NCBI RefSeq assembly: GCF_000711885.1
Contig: NZ_KL543996.1
Location: 97,396-161,395 of the forward strand
DNA length: 64,000 bases
Direction of reading: 5' to 3'
Source: Chromobacterium haemolyticum DSM 19808
GTDB lineage: Bacteria; Pseudomonadota; Gammaproteobacteria; Burkholderiales; Chromobacteriaceae
This document shows positions 35,589-47,405 of this stretch, in pieces. The notes under the pieces are model-generated. The model ran no database searches. It had not been told where the DNA came from and worked only from the letters and a program-made list of their open reading frames with translations. Made by a program: the position numbers and the translations under genes. Every line of letters begins with the position of its first letter. The stretch's first letter is position 1.

Positions 35589-36469
35589 AGCGGTTTGACT
35601 CCATCCGCCTCGGCCCAGTCGCGCGAGGCGGCAATCAACAAATCCATGAATCCGGTGCCGCTGCGCGGCGTTTCCTGGGTGTCCCACTGCGGCAGCACCG
35701 CGGCTAGCTGAGAGAAGGCCATCGCGGCCTCGCTGTCCGGAAACGCCTCCATCAGCGGCCGGCGCAGCGTCTGGCTGCGGCGCACCGCGTTGTCCATCGG
35801 CACAAAGCCTACCCAGCGCAGCGACACCGACAAGAATTCGCCGGTGGCGGCGGACAGCCGGGTGAACAGTTCGCGCGCTTCCTCCAGATGGCGCGCGCGG
35901 TTGATCAGCACATTGAAGCGCTGGCGGCCGTAGCTGCCGGACAACCTCTTGATATTAGCGTAGGCCGTTGTCAGCGACTCCGCCGCCGGCGTGAGTACTA
36001 ATACCAAATTGTCCGCCACGCTGGCGGGCACCGGGTCGTGAGCGGGGCTGGGGGCGTCAACCAATAACACCGAGGCGTCGCGCTCCAGCGCGGCGAACTC
36101 GCTGCCCAAGCGCAGCCACAACTGGGCGGAGAACAGCGCGCGCTCTTCCGGGCGCGCGTAGAGATTGATCAACTGAATGCCTTGGCGCGAGCTCACCATC
36201 ATCTCATCCAGCCCGCCCAGGGTCAGCACCTGGCTTTCCAGCGTGGCGGTGGTGGGCACGCCCAGCCGGCGCGCCTGCACTTGGCCCAGCGTGCAGTCCA
36301 CCAGCAGCGGCCGCTGGCCGGCGTAGGCCAGGCCCAGCGCCAGTTCGGTGGCCAGAGTGCTGGCGCCGGCGCTGGCGGAACCGATGAAGGCGAAGCTGGG
36401 CGCGCGCGCGGACCGGGCGCTGAGCAGGCGGAGGCTGGCGGCTTGATCCTGCATCGCGCTTACAGCCAT
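35585..36469 (-). CDS. flhG: FlhG/FleN-like protein with degenerate P-loop
   Basis: The 294-residue protein occupies the flhG position. It keeps the N-terminal MQDQAASLRLL, matching the DQAxxLR motif with which FlhG stimulates FlhF GTPase. The MinD-like fold is recognisable, but the P-loop reads GSASAGAST in place of KGGVGKT: both the signature lysine and the catalytic-loop lysine are absent. LLVDCTLGQ stands for the usual DxDLGLAN switch. Nucleotide binding is therefore doubtful. It overlaps flhF by ten bases and fliA by four. FlhG normally limits flagellar number and position. Confidence 0.85.
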   Translation of the reverse strand: MAVSAMQDQAASLRLLSARSARAPSFAFIGSASAGASTLATELALGLAYAGQRPLLVDCTLGQVQARRLGVPTTATLESQVLTLGGLDEMMVSSRQGIQLINLYARPEERALFSAQLWLRLGSEFAALERDASVLLVDAPSPAHDPVPASVADNLVLVLTPAAESLTTAYANIKRLSGSYGRQRFNVLINRARHLEEARELFTRLSAATGEFLSVSLRWVGFVPMDNAVRRSQTLRRPLMEAFPDSEAAMAFSQLAAVLPQWDTQETPRSGTGFMDLLIAASRDWAEADGVKPL

Positions 36470-37950
36470 CCGGCCTGGGCCGCGTTCATGATGGGCAGTT
36501 CGTCGGCCTGAAGGGTGAAGGGGGAATGCTGCTGCTGCGAGCGCATCGCGCGGTCCACTAGGAAGCCGGCGTGGGCGGCGTGCAGGTCTTCCGGCACGCG
36601 CTGTCCGTTGGTGATGTAGAACAGACGCAGCCTATTGCGAATGATTACGTCCAAGCTGGGGCCCATCGCCACGGATTCGTCTATTTTGGACAAGACGCAG
36701 CCGGTGAGGCCGTCGCCGCGATAGCGGCGCACCACGTCTTCCAGCGTCTGGCCGTCGGCGTTGGAGGCCAGCAGCAGCAGCCGCTCTATCGGCCGGCCGG
36801 CGGTGCGGAACATTTCAATCTGCGCCAGTACGCGGGCGTCGCGCTGGCCCATGCCCACGGTGTCGATGAAGACGATGTGGCGGTTGGAAAGATCCGCCAG
36901 CGTTAGCTGCAGATCGCCCTCGTTCTGGATGGAGAACACCGGGATGCCGAGAATCTTGCCGTAAATGCGCAATTGGTCCTGAGCGCCGATCCGGTAGCTG
37001 TCGGTGGTGATCAAAGCCACATGCTGGGCGCCGAAGCGCATGGTGGCGCGCGCCGCCAGCTTGGCCACGGTGGTGGTTTTGCCCACGCCGGTGGGGCCGA
37101 CCAGCGCGTAGATGCCGCCGCGGTCCATGATTTCCTTGTCGGAGTCCGCGCACTTCAGGTTGTGCATCAGCGCCGAGCGCGCCCATTTGACCGCGACCTC
37201 GGCCTCGTACTGAGCCGGCATCTTTTCGATCAGTTGGCGGATCAGGTGGGCGGAAAAACCCATGGCCAGCAGGTGCTTGAACAATTCTAGGCGATTGGGC
37301 GCCTTGCCTTCCATATCGGACCAGGCGAAGCTGGCCAACTGGCTTTGCAGCAGGCTGCGCAGCAGTTTGATCTCGTCGCCGATCTGCTTGAGTTCCTGAG
37401 CCATCACCTCCGGCTCCTCGCCGTTGGTTGCGACGGGAGGCACAGCGGGGCGCGGCGGCGGGGCGCTTGCAGCCGGCGCTTGCGCGCGCGGCGCGGCGGC
37501 GGCTTGAGGCGCGGCTTGCGCGTATTGCTGTGGCGTATAGGAGGGCTGGACCGGCCGGGGCGCGGCCTGGGGTTCCGGCGCAAAGGCCGGTTCGATGCGC
37601 TGGCGCGGCTGTTGCGCCTCGATGCGCGGCGGCGGCGGGCTGTCCAGCGGCTCAACCGGCATCGCGTAAGTGCGGGCAATGGCGCGGTTGACCGCCGCTC
37701 CCGCCGGGGTGGGCAGCGGCGAGGGCGCGCGGTTGACCACCGGCGGCGCGTTGCGCGGCGGGTGCTTGCTGGAGGAGGTGGCCAGGTTGGTGGCGAGGTT
37801 GGCGACGTCGGCGTCCGCCACCGCCATGATTTCCACCCCTCCGCCCATGGTGGGGCGGTTGGACAAAATCAGGGCGTCCGCGCCCAGTTCTTCTCGAACT
37901 TGTCTGAGCGCGTCACGCGTGGTTTTGCCGAAAAACTTTTTCACCACCAT
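36460..37950 (-). CDS. flhF: Flagellar biosynthesis GTPase FlhF
   Basis: The 496-residue SRP-type GTPase places flagella at the pole. The N-terminal B domain (residues about 1-55, VKKFFGKTTRDALRQV) is followed by a long Pro/Ala-rich linker (about 60-175). The NG domain has GPTGVGKTT (G1, near residue 285), TTDSYRIGAQDQL (G2), DTVGMGQRD (G3) and LSKIDE (G4). It lies six bases after flhA and overlaps flhG. Confidence 0.96.
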   Translation of the reverse strand: MVVKKFFGKTTRDALRQVREELGADALILSNRPTMGGGVEIMAVADADVANLATNLATSSSKHPPRNAPPVVNRAPSPLPTPAGAAVNRAIARTYAMPVEPLDSPPPPRIEAQQPRQRIEPAFAPEPQAAPRPVQPSYTPQQYAQAAPQAAAAPRAQAPAASAPPPRPAVPPVATNGEEPEVMAQELKQIGDEIKLLRSLLQSQLASFAWSDMEGKAPNRLELFKHLLAMGFSAHLIRQLIEKMPAQYEAEVAVKWARSALMHNLKCADSDKEIMDRGGIYALVGPTGVGKTTTVAKLAARATMRFGAQHVALITTDSYRIGAQDQLRIYGKILGIPVFSIQNEGDLQLTLADLSNRHIVFIDTVGMGQRDARVLAQIEMFRTAGRPIERLLLLASNADGQTLEDVVRRYRGDGLTGCVLSKIDESVAMGPSLDVIIRNRLRLFYITNGQRVPEDLHAAHAGFLVDRAMRSQQQHSPFTLQADELPIMNAAQAGWL

Positions 37951-37956
37951 GTTCGA

Positions 37957-40038
37957 TTAGCCCTTGCTTCCCCCAATTACAGCAATTATACGAATTGATT
38001 TATTGTCCGGTATCTCATTATGAGAAATAACACGCAGCTGCGGCAGCGCGCGGCGCAAGAAGCGCGCGAGCAAGGGCCGCAGCCCCGGCGCGGTCAAGAG
38101 TACCGGATTGTACCCTTGAATTTCCACTTGTTCGGTTTCCTGGGCGGCGCTGGCCAGCAGATTTTCCGCCAGGCCGGGTTCCAGGCCGCCTCCGGTCTTG
38201 GACTGGACCGCCTGCATCAGCACATTTTCCAATGTCGGTTCCAGGGTCATCAAGGGTAATTCTTGCTCGCCGGGGAATAATTGCTGGACGATGACGCGGG
38301 ACAAGGCGGTGCGGACGATGTTGGTCAGCTCGTCGATGTCCTGGGTGGTGGTCACGTGATCGGCCAGCGTTTCCAGTATGGTGCGGAAATCGCGGATGTG
38401 GATGCCTTCGGTCAACAACTGCTGCAGCACTTTTTGCAGCGTGCCCACCGGCACCACCTTGGGCACCAGGTCTTCGATCAGCTTGGGCGACTCCTTGGCC
38501 TGGTGATCAATCAAGGCCTGCACTTCCTCACGGCCCAGCAGCTCCGCCGCGTGGGTCTGCAGCAAGTTGGAGATGTGGGTGGCCACCACGGTGCTGGCGT
38601 CCACCACGGTGTAGCCCAGGCTCTGCGCCTCTTCGCGCTTGCCGGCGTCTATCCAGATCGCCGGCAGGCCGAAGGCCGGATCGGTGGTGGGAGTGCCGGC
38701 GAGTTCGCCGTTGACCCGGCCTGGATTGATGGCCAGGTATTGGCCGATGAAGGCTTCGCCGGTGCCCAGCTCCACGCCCTTGAGCAGGATGCGGTAGGCG
38801 TTGGGCTTGATTTCCAGGTTGTCGCGGATATGGACCGGCGGCACCAGAAAGCCCAGCTCCTGCGCAATTTTTTTGCGGATGCCGCGGATGCGGCGTAGCA
38901 GCTCCCCGTCTTGGCTGCGGTCCACCAGCGGAATCAGCCGGTAACCCACCTCCATGCCCAGCTGGTCCACGTGCTGTACATCGTTCCAGCTCACCTCCGT
39001 CGTGGTGTGTTCCGGCGGCGGCGCGGCCTGTTGCTGCTGTTCGGCCTGCAGCGCCTCGGCTTTCTGGCGCTTCTCCATCACCCGGCCCAGCAGGCCCAGG
39101 CTGCCGGCGATCAGCAGGAAGGAGAAGTGGGGCATATTGGGAATCAGGCCGACCATGCCTATCACCGCGGCGGTGATATACAGCACTTGAGGTTTGGTGA
39201 ACATCTGGCCGAGGAATTGCTCGGACATGTCCTTGTCGGTGCCCACGCGCGACACCACGATGCCGGCGGCGGTGGAGATGATGAGGGCGGGGATTTGCGC
39301 CACCAGACCGTCGCCGATGGTCAGCAGAGTATAGGTCTTGGCGGCGACGCCGGCGTCCAGATCATGCTGGACCATGCCGACGATCAGACCGCCCAAGATA
39401 TTGATGACGATGATCAGGATGCCGGCCATGGCGTCGCCGCGCACGAACTTGGAGGCACCGTCCATCGCGCCGAAGAAGTTGGCTTCCTCCGCGATGGTGG
39501 AGCGGCGCGTGCGCGCTTCGTCCTCGCCGATCAGGCCGGCGTTGAGGTCGGCGTCGATCGCCATCTGTTTGCCGGGCATCGCGTCCAGCGTGAAGCGGGC
39601 GCTGACTTCGGCGATGCGGCCGGCGCCCTTGGTGATCACCACGAAGTTGATGATGGTGATGATGACGAACACCACGATGCCGATGGCGACGTTGTCGCCG
39701 ATCAGGAAGTGGGCGAAGGATTCGATCACCTTGCCGGCGGCGTCCGGCCCGGAGTGCCCCTCCAGCAGAATCACCCGGCTGGAGGCTACGTTCAGCGACA
39801 GCCGCAGCAGGGTGGTGACCAGCAGCACGGTGGGGAAGGCGGAAAAGTCCAGCGGTTTGCGCACGTTGATCCCCACCAACAACACGATCACCGAGACGGC
39901 GATGTTGAAAGTGAAGAAAATGTCCAGCAGCACCGGGGGCAGCGGCAGTACCATCATCGCCAGAATCAGGATGATGAGCACGGGGCCGGCCAACTGGGTG
40001 ACTTTGAAGCGCTTCAGTATGTCTAGTATGGAGTCCAT
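37957..40038 (-). CDS. flhA: Flagellar export apparatus protein FlhA
   Basis: The 693-residue protein is the nonameric gate of the flagellar type III secretion system. Eight membrane helices (about residues 10-330) and the FHIPEP-like loop (PGKQMAIDADLNAGLI) are visible, then the large cytoplasmic domain. I start at ATG 40038 (MDSILDILKRFK); a TTG at 40056 in the same frame is possible. Its stop is six bases before flhF; flhB lies 48 bases upstream. Confidence 0.96.
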   Translation of the reverse strand: MDSILDILKRFKVTQLAGPVLIILILAMMVLPLPPVLLDIFFTFNIAVSVIVLLVGINVRKPLDFSAFPTVLLVTTLLRLSLNVASSRVILLEGHSGPDAAGKVIESFAHFLIGDNVAIGIVVFVIITIINFVVITKGAGRIAEVSARFTLDAMPGKQMAIDADLNAGLIGEDEARTRRSTIAEEANFFGAMDGASKFVRGDAMAGILIIVINILGGLIVGMVQHDLDAGVAAKTYTLLTIGDGLVAQIPALIISTAAGIVVSRVGTDKDMSEQFLGQMFTKPQVLYITAAVIGMVGLIPNMPHFSFLLIAGSLGLLGRVMEKRQKAEALQAEQQQQAAPPPEHTTTEVSWNDVQHVDQLGMEVGYRLIPLVDRSQDGELLRRIRGIRKKIAQELGFLVPPVHIRDNLEIKPNAYRILLKGVELGTGEAFIGQYLAINPGRVNGELAGTPTTDPAFGLPAIWIDAGKREEAQSLGYTVVDASTVVATHISNLLQTHAAELLGREEVQALIDHQAKESPKLIEDLVPKVVPVGTLQKVLQQLLTEGIHIRDFRTILETLADHVTTTQDIDELTNIVRTALSRVIVQQLFPGEQELPLMTLEPTLENVLMQAVQSKTGGGLEPGLAENLLASAAQETEQVEIQGYNPVLLTAPGLRPLLARFLRRALPQLRVISHNEIPDNKSIRIIAVIGGSKG

Positions 40039-40086
40039 GCTGGATTTATGGCTCAAGCCGGTCGAATCGGTTCGTCGACCTTATCA

Positions 40087-41244
40087 TTATGGTGGCGTCG
40101 CATCTTGCTGGCGTTTGCTTTGCGGGTCAAGTTCGGCGGGCACGTCCAACTGGTCCGGGAACACCGGGGCCAGGCCGCCGTTGTCCTGGTAGCTCTTGAG
40201 CTGGAACACATAGGCCAGCACTTGGGCGGCGGCGGCGTAGAGCTTGGCGGGGATGTCGTCGCCTAGCTCGGCGTGGAAGTACAGCGCGCGGGCGAAGCTG
40301 GGCGAGCGCATGACGATGACGCGGTGCTCTTTGCCGGTGTCTATGATTTTTTCCGCCAGCTTAAGCGAACCCTTGGCCACCACTTGCGGCGCGCGCATGC
40401 CGTCGTCGTACTTGATCGCCACCGCGTAGTGGGTAGGGTTAGTGACGATGACGTTGGCGCTGGGGATCTCCTGCATCATGCGTTTGCGGGCGGCTTCGCG
40501 CTGCATTTGGCGGATGCGGCCTTTGACCTCGGGCGAGCCTTCGGCTTCCTTGTATTCCTGCTTGACCTCTTCCTTGGTCATGCGCAGTTTCTTGTGATAG
40601 CTCCACAGCTGAAACGGCACGTCGATGGCCACCAGCAGAATCATCGCCGAAGTCACCACGAAGAAGGTGGTGATGATCATATCGGTCATCTTGGCGATGC
40701 CGGTAGGCAGGGGCATGGAAATCAAGCCTATGATCTCAGTGCGTTCGCGCCAGATGAACCAGGTGGCGATGCCGCCGATCAGCACGCTTTTGAGAATAGC
40801 CTTGACGGCCTCGGTGGCGGCGTTGACGGAGAACATGCGCTTGATGCCGGGCAGCGGGTTGAGTTTGCTGAATTTGGGCTCGATCGCTTTGAAAGTGAGG
40901 TTCCATCCGCCCACCAGCATGGGCACGAACAGCGCCACCAGCGCCAGGCCGGTCAGCAGCGGAGCCAGGCTCCACAGCGCGCTGAAAATGGTTTCCTTGA
41001 AGCGGAGCAGCGCCGGCTCCACATTGCGCACCGTGGTCTGGTCGAAGGTGAGCAGGGCGCGCATGGTCTGCGCCAGATTGGCGGCGATATGGCCGCCCTG
41101 GGCCATCAGCAGCGCCACGCCGGCCATGGTGATGGCGAAGGTGGTCAGTTCCCGCGAGCGGGGGATGTTGCCGTCTTCGCGGGCGAGGCCCAGCCGTTTC
41201 GCGGTGGCGGGTTCGGTGCGTTCGAGGTCGGAATCTTCAGCCAT
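40087..41244 (-). CDS. flhB: Flagellar export switch protein FlhB
   Basis: The 385-residue protein of the flagellar secretion system has four membrane helices (about residues 28-210) and the autocleavage motif [12 protein letters not shown] in its cytoplasmic domain, where cleavage between Asn and Pro switches substrate from rod/hook to filament. The N-terminus [14 protein letters not shown] is typical. It is the first gene of the flagellar operon and is divergent from thyA. Confidence 0.97.
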   Translation of the reverse strand: MAEDSDLERTEPATAKRLGLAREDGNIPRSRELTTFAITMAGVALLMAQGGHIAANLAQTMRALLTFDQTTVRNVEPALLRFKETIFSALWSLAPLLTGLALVALFVPMLVGGWNLTFKAIEPKFSKLNPLPGIKRMFSVNAATEAVKAILKSVLIGGIATWFIWRERTEIIGLISMPLPTGIAKMTDMIITTFFVVTSAMILLVAIDVPFQLWSYHKKLRMTKEEVKQEYKEAEGSPEVKGRIRQMQREAARKRMMQEIPSANVIVTNPTHYAVAIKYDDGMRAPQVVAKGSLKLAEKIIDTGKEHRVIVMRSPSFARALYFHAELGDDIPAKLYAAAAQVLAYVFQLKSYQDNGGLAPVFPDQLDVPAELDPQSKRQQDATPP

Positions 41245-41371
41245 GTCCGGTGTTTCATGCTTCTGTCTTGATTTTAAAGAGAATGGTAGCCGAAGCGGCG
41301 AGGCCGGGCCAGCTTTTCCGAGGCGGCTTCAAGTCGGGTACAATGGCGGCGTCAACGATGGAATGAACACA

Positions 41372-42166
41372 ATGCGACAGTATCTCGACCTGATGCGCCA
41401 TGTGCTGGAACATGGCCACGACAAGTCCGACCGCACCGGCACCGGCACCCGTTCGGTATTCGGCCACCAGATGCGCTTCGACCTGCAACAGGGTTTTCCG
41501 CTGATCACCACCAAGAAATGCCATCTGCGTTCCATCATCCACGAACTGCTGTGGTTCCTGTCCGGCGACACCAATATCCGCTATCTGAAGGAAAACGGCG
41601 TGTCGATCTGGGATGAGTGGGCAGATGAAAACGGCGATTTGGGGCCGGTCTACGGCTACCAGTGGCGCAGTTGGCCTGCGCCGGACGGCCGCCACATCGA
41701 CCAGATCGCCAATGTGGTGGCGATGATCAAGAACAATCCGGATTCGCGCCGCTTGATCGTGTCGGCCTGGAACCCGGCGCTGGTGGATGAGATGGCGCTG
41801 CCCCCCTGCCACAGCCTGTTCCAGTTCTACGTGGCCGACGGCAAGCTGTCCTGCCAGCTCTATCAGCGCTCCGCCGATATCTTCCTGGGGGTGCCCTTCA
41901 ATATCGCCAGTTACGCCTTGCTGACCATGATGATGGCGCAAGTGTGCGGGCTGCAAGCGGGCGAGTTTGTGCATACCCTGGGCGATGCGCACCTGTACAG
42001 CAACCATCTGGAGCAGGCCGAGCTGCAACTGTCGCGCGAGCCGCGCGCCTTGCCGACGCTCAAACTCAATCCGCAGGTCAAGGATATCTTCGGCTTCAAG
42101 TTCGAGGATTTCGAACTGGAAGGCTATGATCCGCATCCGCACATCAAAGCGGCGGTGGCGGTATGA
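41372..42166 (+). CDS. thyA: Thymidylate synthase
   Basis: The 264-residue enzyme converts dUMP to dTMP with methylene-THF. Motifs visible are [19 protein letters not shown], the catalytic Cys in [12 protein letters not shown], and [17 protein letters not shown] 41372 gives [15 protein letters not shown] and the same 264-residue length as the E. coli enzyme; an ATG three codons upstream (41363) is possible. Its stop overlaps the folA start (ATGA). Confidence 0.97.
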   Translation: MRQYLDLMRHVLEHGHDKSDRTGTGTRSVFGHQMRFDLQQGFPLITTKKCHLRSIIHELLWFLSGDTNIRYLKENGVSIWDEWADENGDLGPVYGYQWRSWPAPDGRHIDQIANVVAMIKNNPDSRRLIVSAWNPALVDEMALPPCHSLFQFYVADGKLSCQLYQRSADIFLGVPFNIASYALLTMMMAQVCGLQAGEFVHTLGDAHLYSNHLEQAELQLSREPRALPTLKLNPQVKDIFGFKFEDFELEGYDPHPHIKAAVAV

Positions 42167-42660
42167 CGGCGGCGGGAAGGCCGCGCTTGACCCTGGTGGC
42201 GGCGATGGCGGCCAAGCGGGTGATAGGCATAGACAACCGCTTGCCTTGGCATTTGCCGGAGGATCTCAAGCATTTCAAGGCGGTGACGCTGGGCAAGCCG
42301 GTGATCATGGGCCGCAAGACCTGGGATTCGATCGGCCGGCCCTTGCCGGGCCGCCGCAACATCGTGGTGACGCGCCAAGCGGATTGGAGCGCCGACGGCG
42401 CGGAGGCCGCGCATTCGCTGGAGCAGGCGCTGGCTTTGGCCGGCGCGGTGGAAGAAGTGTGTTTGATCGGCGGCGCCGAGCTGTACCGCCAGGCGATCTC
42501 CAGCGCGGACTGTCTGCGGCTGACCGAGATCGCCGGAGAGTATCCGGGCGACGCCCATTTCCCCGAGGTGTCCGCCGAACTCTGGCGCGAGGACAGCCGC
42601 GAGGCGCACGTCAGCGCCGATGGCCTGGCTTACGCCTTCGTCGATTACCTGCGGCGTTGA
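42163..42660 (+). CDS. folA: Dihydrofolate reductase
   Basis: The 165-residue NADPH enzyme regenerates tetrahydrofolate after thymidylate synthesis. [31 protein letters not shown] holds the substrate site with its acidic residue (split over residues 9-40), followed by [16 protein letters not shown] and [10 protein letters not shown] for the cofactor. It is translationally coupled to thyA, a common and functionally linked pair. Confidence 0.97.
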   Translation: MTAAGRPRLTLVAAMAAKRVIGIDNRLPWHLPEDLKHFKAVTLGKPVIMGRKTWDSIGRPLPGRRNIVVTRQADWSADGAEAAHSLEQALALAGAVEEVCLIGGAELYRQAISSADCLRLTEIAGEYPGDAHFPEVSAELWREDSREAHVSADGLAYAFVDYLRR

Positions 42661-42681
42661 GGCCGGCCGGGTCTCCAATTC

Positions 42682-42710
42682 AAAAAGCCCGCGGCAACGC
42701 GGGCTTTTTG
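42682..42710. terminator. Bidirectional terminator between folA and icd
   Basis: AAAAAGCCCGCG and CGCGGGCTTTTT form a 7-bp GC stem plus A/T pairs with loop GCAA. Confidence 0.92.
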
Positions 42711-42725
42711 TGTCGCCGCGATTTT

Positions 42726-43970
42726 TTACATTCGCGCGATCATCGCGTCGCCAAAAGCGGAGCAGCTGACTTCGACGGCCCCGTCCATCAGGCGGGCGAA
42801 GTCGTAAGTCACCTGCTTGTCGGCGATGGCGGCTTCCATCGCCTTGATCACCAGATCGGCGGCCTCCTTCCAACCGAGGTGGCGCAGCATCATTTCTGCG
42901 GACAGGATCAGCGAGCCGGGATTGACTTTGTCCTGGCCCGCGTATTTGGGCGCTGTGCCGTGGGTGGCTTCAAACACCGCGTATTGATCCGAAATGTTGG
43001 CGCCGGGCGCGATGCCGATGCCGCCCACCTGCGCGGCTAGCGCGTCGGAGATGTAGTCGCCGTTCAGATTCAGCGTGGCCACCACGTCGTATTCCGCCGG
43101 GCGCAACAGGATTTGCTGCAGGAAGGCGTCGGCGATGGCGTCCTTGACCATGATGTCGCGGCCAGTCTTCGGGTTTTTGAACGCGCACCACGGGCCGCCA
43201 TCGACAGGCGTCGCGCCGAACTCGTCTTTCGCCAGAGCGTAGGCCCAGTCGCGGAAGCCGCCCTCGGTATACTTCATGATGTTGCCCTTGTGCACGATGG
43301 TCACGCTCTTGCGGTCGTTGTCTATCGCGTAGCGGATGGCTGCGCGCACCAGGCGTTCAGTGCCGTCTTTGGACACCGGCTTGATGCCGATGCCCGAGGA
43401 TTCTGGAAAGCGAATCTTCTTCACGCCCATTTCGTCCTGAAGGAAGGCGATTACTTTCTTGGCGGCGTCGCTGCCCGCTTGCCATTCGATGCCGGCATAG
43501 ATGTCTTCGGTATTCTCTCGGAAGATCACCATATCGGTCAGTTCCGGCTGTTTCAGCGGCGAGGGCACGCCCTTGAAGTAACGAACAGGCCGCACGCACT
43601 GGTACAGGTCCAGCTCCTGGCGCAGCGCCACGTTGAGCGAACGGATGCCGCCGCCCACCGGGGTGGTCATCGGGCCCTTGATGGACACTGAATACGTTTT
43701 CAATGCGTCGAAGGTTTCTTTCGGCAGCCATTCATCCGGGCCATAGAGCCGGGTGGATTTTTCGCCGGCGTACACTTCCATCCAATGAATCTTTTTCTTG
43801 CCGCCATAGGCTTTGGTCACCGCGGCGTCTATCACCTTGATCATTACCGGGGTGATGTCCACGCCTATGCCGTCGCCTTCGATGAAAGGAATGATCGGAT
43901 GGTCGGGCGTCGGCTGGCCGGGGATGATCTTCTCGCCGTTAGCCGGAACCTTGATATGGGTGACGCTCAT
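42726..43970 (-). CDS. icd: NADP-dependent isocitrate dehydrogenase, dimeric type
   Basis: The 414-residue TCA-cycle enzyme oxidises isocitrate to 2-oxoglutarate. [16 protein letters not shown], the substrate-site segment [16 protein letters not shown] and [17 protein letters not shown] are typical of the E. coli-type enzyme. Ser 111 in GGGIRSLN is equivalent to the serine that AceK phosphorylates in E. coli (Ser 113), and aceK lies 3.4 kb away. It stands next to the unrelated monomeric enzyme on the same strand. Confidence 0.97.
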   Translation of the reverse strand: MSVTHIKVPANGEKIIPGQPTPDHPIIPFIEGDGIGVDITPVMIKVIDAAVTKAYGGKKKIHWMEVYAGEKSTRLYGPDEWLPKETFDALKTYSVSIKGPMTTPVGGGIRSLNVALRQELDLYQCVRPVRYFKGVPSPLKQPELTDMVIFRENTEDIYAGIEWQAGSDAAKKVIAFLQDEMGVKKIRFPESSGIGIKPVSKDGTERLVRAAIRYAIDNDRKSVTIVHKGNIMKYTEGGFRDWAYALAKDEFGATPVDGGPWCAFKNPKTGRDIMVKDAIADAFLQQILLRPAEYDVVATLNLNGDYISDALAAQVGGIGIAPGANISDQYAVFEATHGTAPKYAGQDKVNPGSLILSAEMMLRHLGWKEAADLVIKAMEAAIADKQVTYDFARLMDGAVEVSCSAFGDAMIARM

Positions 43971-44083
43971 ACTTTCTCTCCTGAGGGTGGGGTGCGCAAC
44001 GGCACGCCGCTGGGCAGGCTTGTATTTTGATTATCTATGAAAAATCATGAAAAGCTTGCCGCCTGGGTCGCTGACACGGCGCA

Positions 44084-44117
44084 AAAAAAAACGCCAAGAC
44101 CTATGTCTTGGCGTTTT
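44084..44117. terminator. Terminator of the monomeric icd gene
   Basis: AAACGCCAAGAC and GTCTTGGCGTTT form a perfect stem with loop CTAT. The A run on the plus-strand left makes it a T-tailed terminator on the minus strand, 36 bases after the stop. Confidence 0.9.
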
Positions 44118-44153
44118 GTCGGACGGGAAGTTCCCGGGGGTACTGGGAAGGGC

Positions 44154-46391
<2,238 letters not shown>

Positions 46392-46721
46392 TACTCTATC
46401 TCCTTTTATCTTGTGACGACAGAACGGTTGCGCAGGGCGCTGCCGGCGCATGGAAAGACCTTGGAAAGGCGGATGGCGGTTCAGGCGACGCGGCCTGAAC
46501 ACGGTCCGGAGACTCTCGGGTAATTTTCAAAAGCGAATTATACCTCTCCGCGCGCGCTTGGCTCGCTGCGCATTTGAACTTTTATGCTTGATAACTGCGC
46601 GGCAGGGGTTCGAATGCGAATTATAGGCCGCGCCTGGAGCGTCTTCGCCGGCAAACTTGCGGCGCGCGGCGGCAGGCTCTTGTATCATTCGCCTCATTCT
46701 TTTCTCGCCGCTCTTCATGCC
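46392..46721. other. Divergent intergenic region, no gene seen
   Basis: 330 bases between the monomeric IDH and rluE-like gene. It contains GCGAATTATA twice (46533-46542 and 46616-46625), which may be part of promoters for either side, and a GC-rich alternating stretch CGCGCGCG near 46550. I found no gene. Confidence 0.5.
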
Positions 46722-47366
46722 ATGTCCCGACTCATCCTGCTCAACAAGCCCTACGGCGTCATCTGCCAGTTTTCAGAGCATCCCAAGCATCCGACGCTCA
46801 AGTCCTGCGTGCCGTTGCCGGGCGTGTACCCGGCGGGCAGGCTGGACACCGACAGCGAAGGTCTGCTGCTTTTGACGGGCGACGGCGAATTGCAACACCG
46901 CATCGCCAATCCGCGCTGGAAGCTGCCCAAGACCTATTGGGTGCAGGTGGAGGGACAGATCCGCGACGAACAACTGGAACAACTGCGCCGCGGCGTCGAC
47001 CTGGGCGATTTCACCACCCAGCCGGCACAGGCGCGGCGCATCGACGCGCCCGCGCTGTGGGAACGCACGCCGCCGGTGCGTTTTCGCAAGACGGTGCCGG
47101 ACGGCTGGCTGGAGATCGTCATCAGCGAGGGCAAGAACCGCCAGGTGCGGCGCATGACCGCCAAAGTGGGGCTGCCGACGTTGCGCCTGGTGCGGGCGGC
47201 GATAGGACCGTGGACGCTGGACGGCCTGCAGCCGGGGGAGATGCGCGAGCTGGAGGTGGATCTTGCGGATTTGCCGAGGGTGTCGCATGCTCAGCGCATC
47301 GCCAAGCCCGGCGCGCGGCCGCGCGGCGTCGGCGGGGACCGGCGCGGAGGTCCGCGCAAGCCCTGA
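46722..47366 (+). CDS. rluE: RluE-type 23S rRNA pseudouridine synthase
   Basis: The 214-residue enzyme belongs to the RsuA/RluB/E/F family. The start ATG 46722 gives MSRLILLNKPYGVICQFS. The catalytic Asp is in PAGRLDTDSEGLLLLT (near residue 40), followed by EGKNRQVRRMTAKVGLPTLRLVR. It has no N-terminal S4 domain, as expected for RluE, which modifies U2457. A Gly/Arg-rich tail (about 195-214) is an addition. It is 39 bases before aceK; their relation is probably only positional. Confidence 0.88.
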   Translation: MSRLILLNKPYGVICQFSEHPKHPTLKSCVPLPGVYPAGRLDTDSEGLLLLTGDGELQHRIANPRWKLPKTYWVQVEGQIRDEQLEQLRRGVDLGDFTTQPAQARRIDAPALWERTPPVRFRKTVPDGWLEIVISEGKNRQVRRMTAKVGLPTLRLVRAAIGPWTLDGLQPGEMRELEVDLADLPRVSHAQRIAKPGARPRGVGGDRRGGPRKP

Positions 47367-47405
47367 GCGAGGGCGCGGCCGTTGGCGATTCAAGAGGGCG
47401 AGCGC

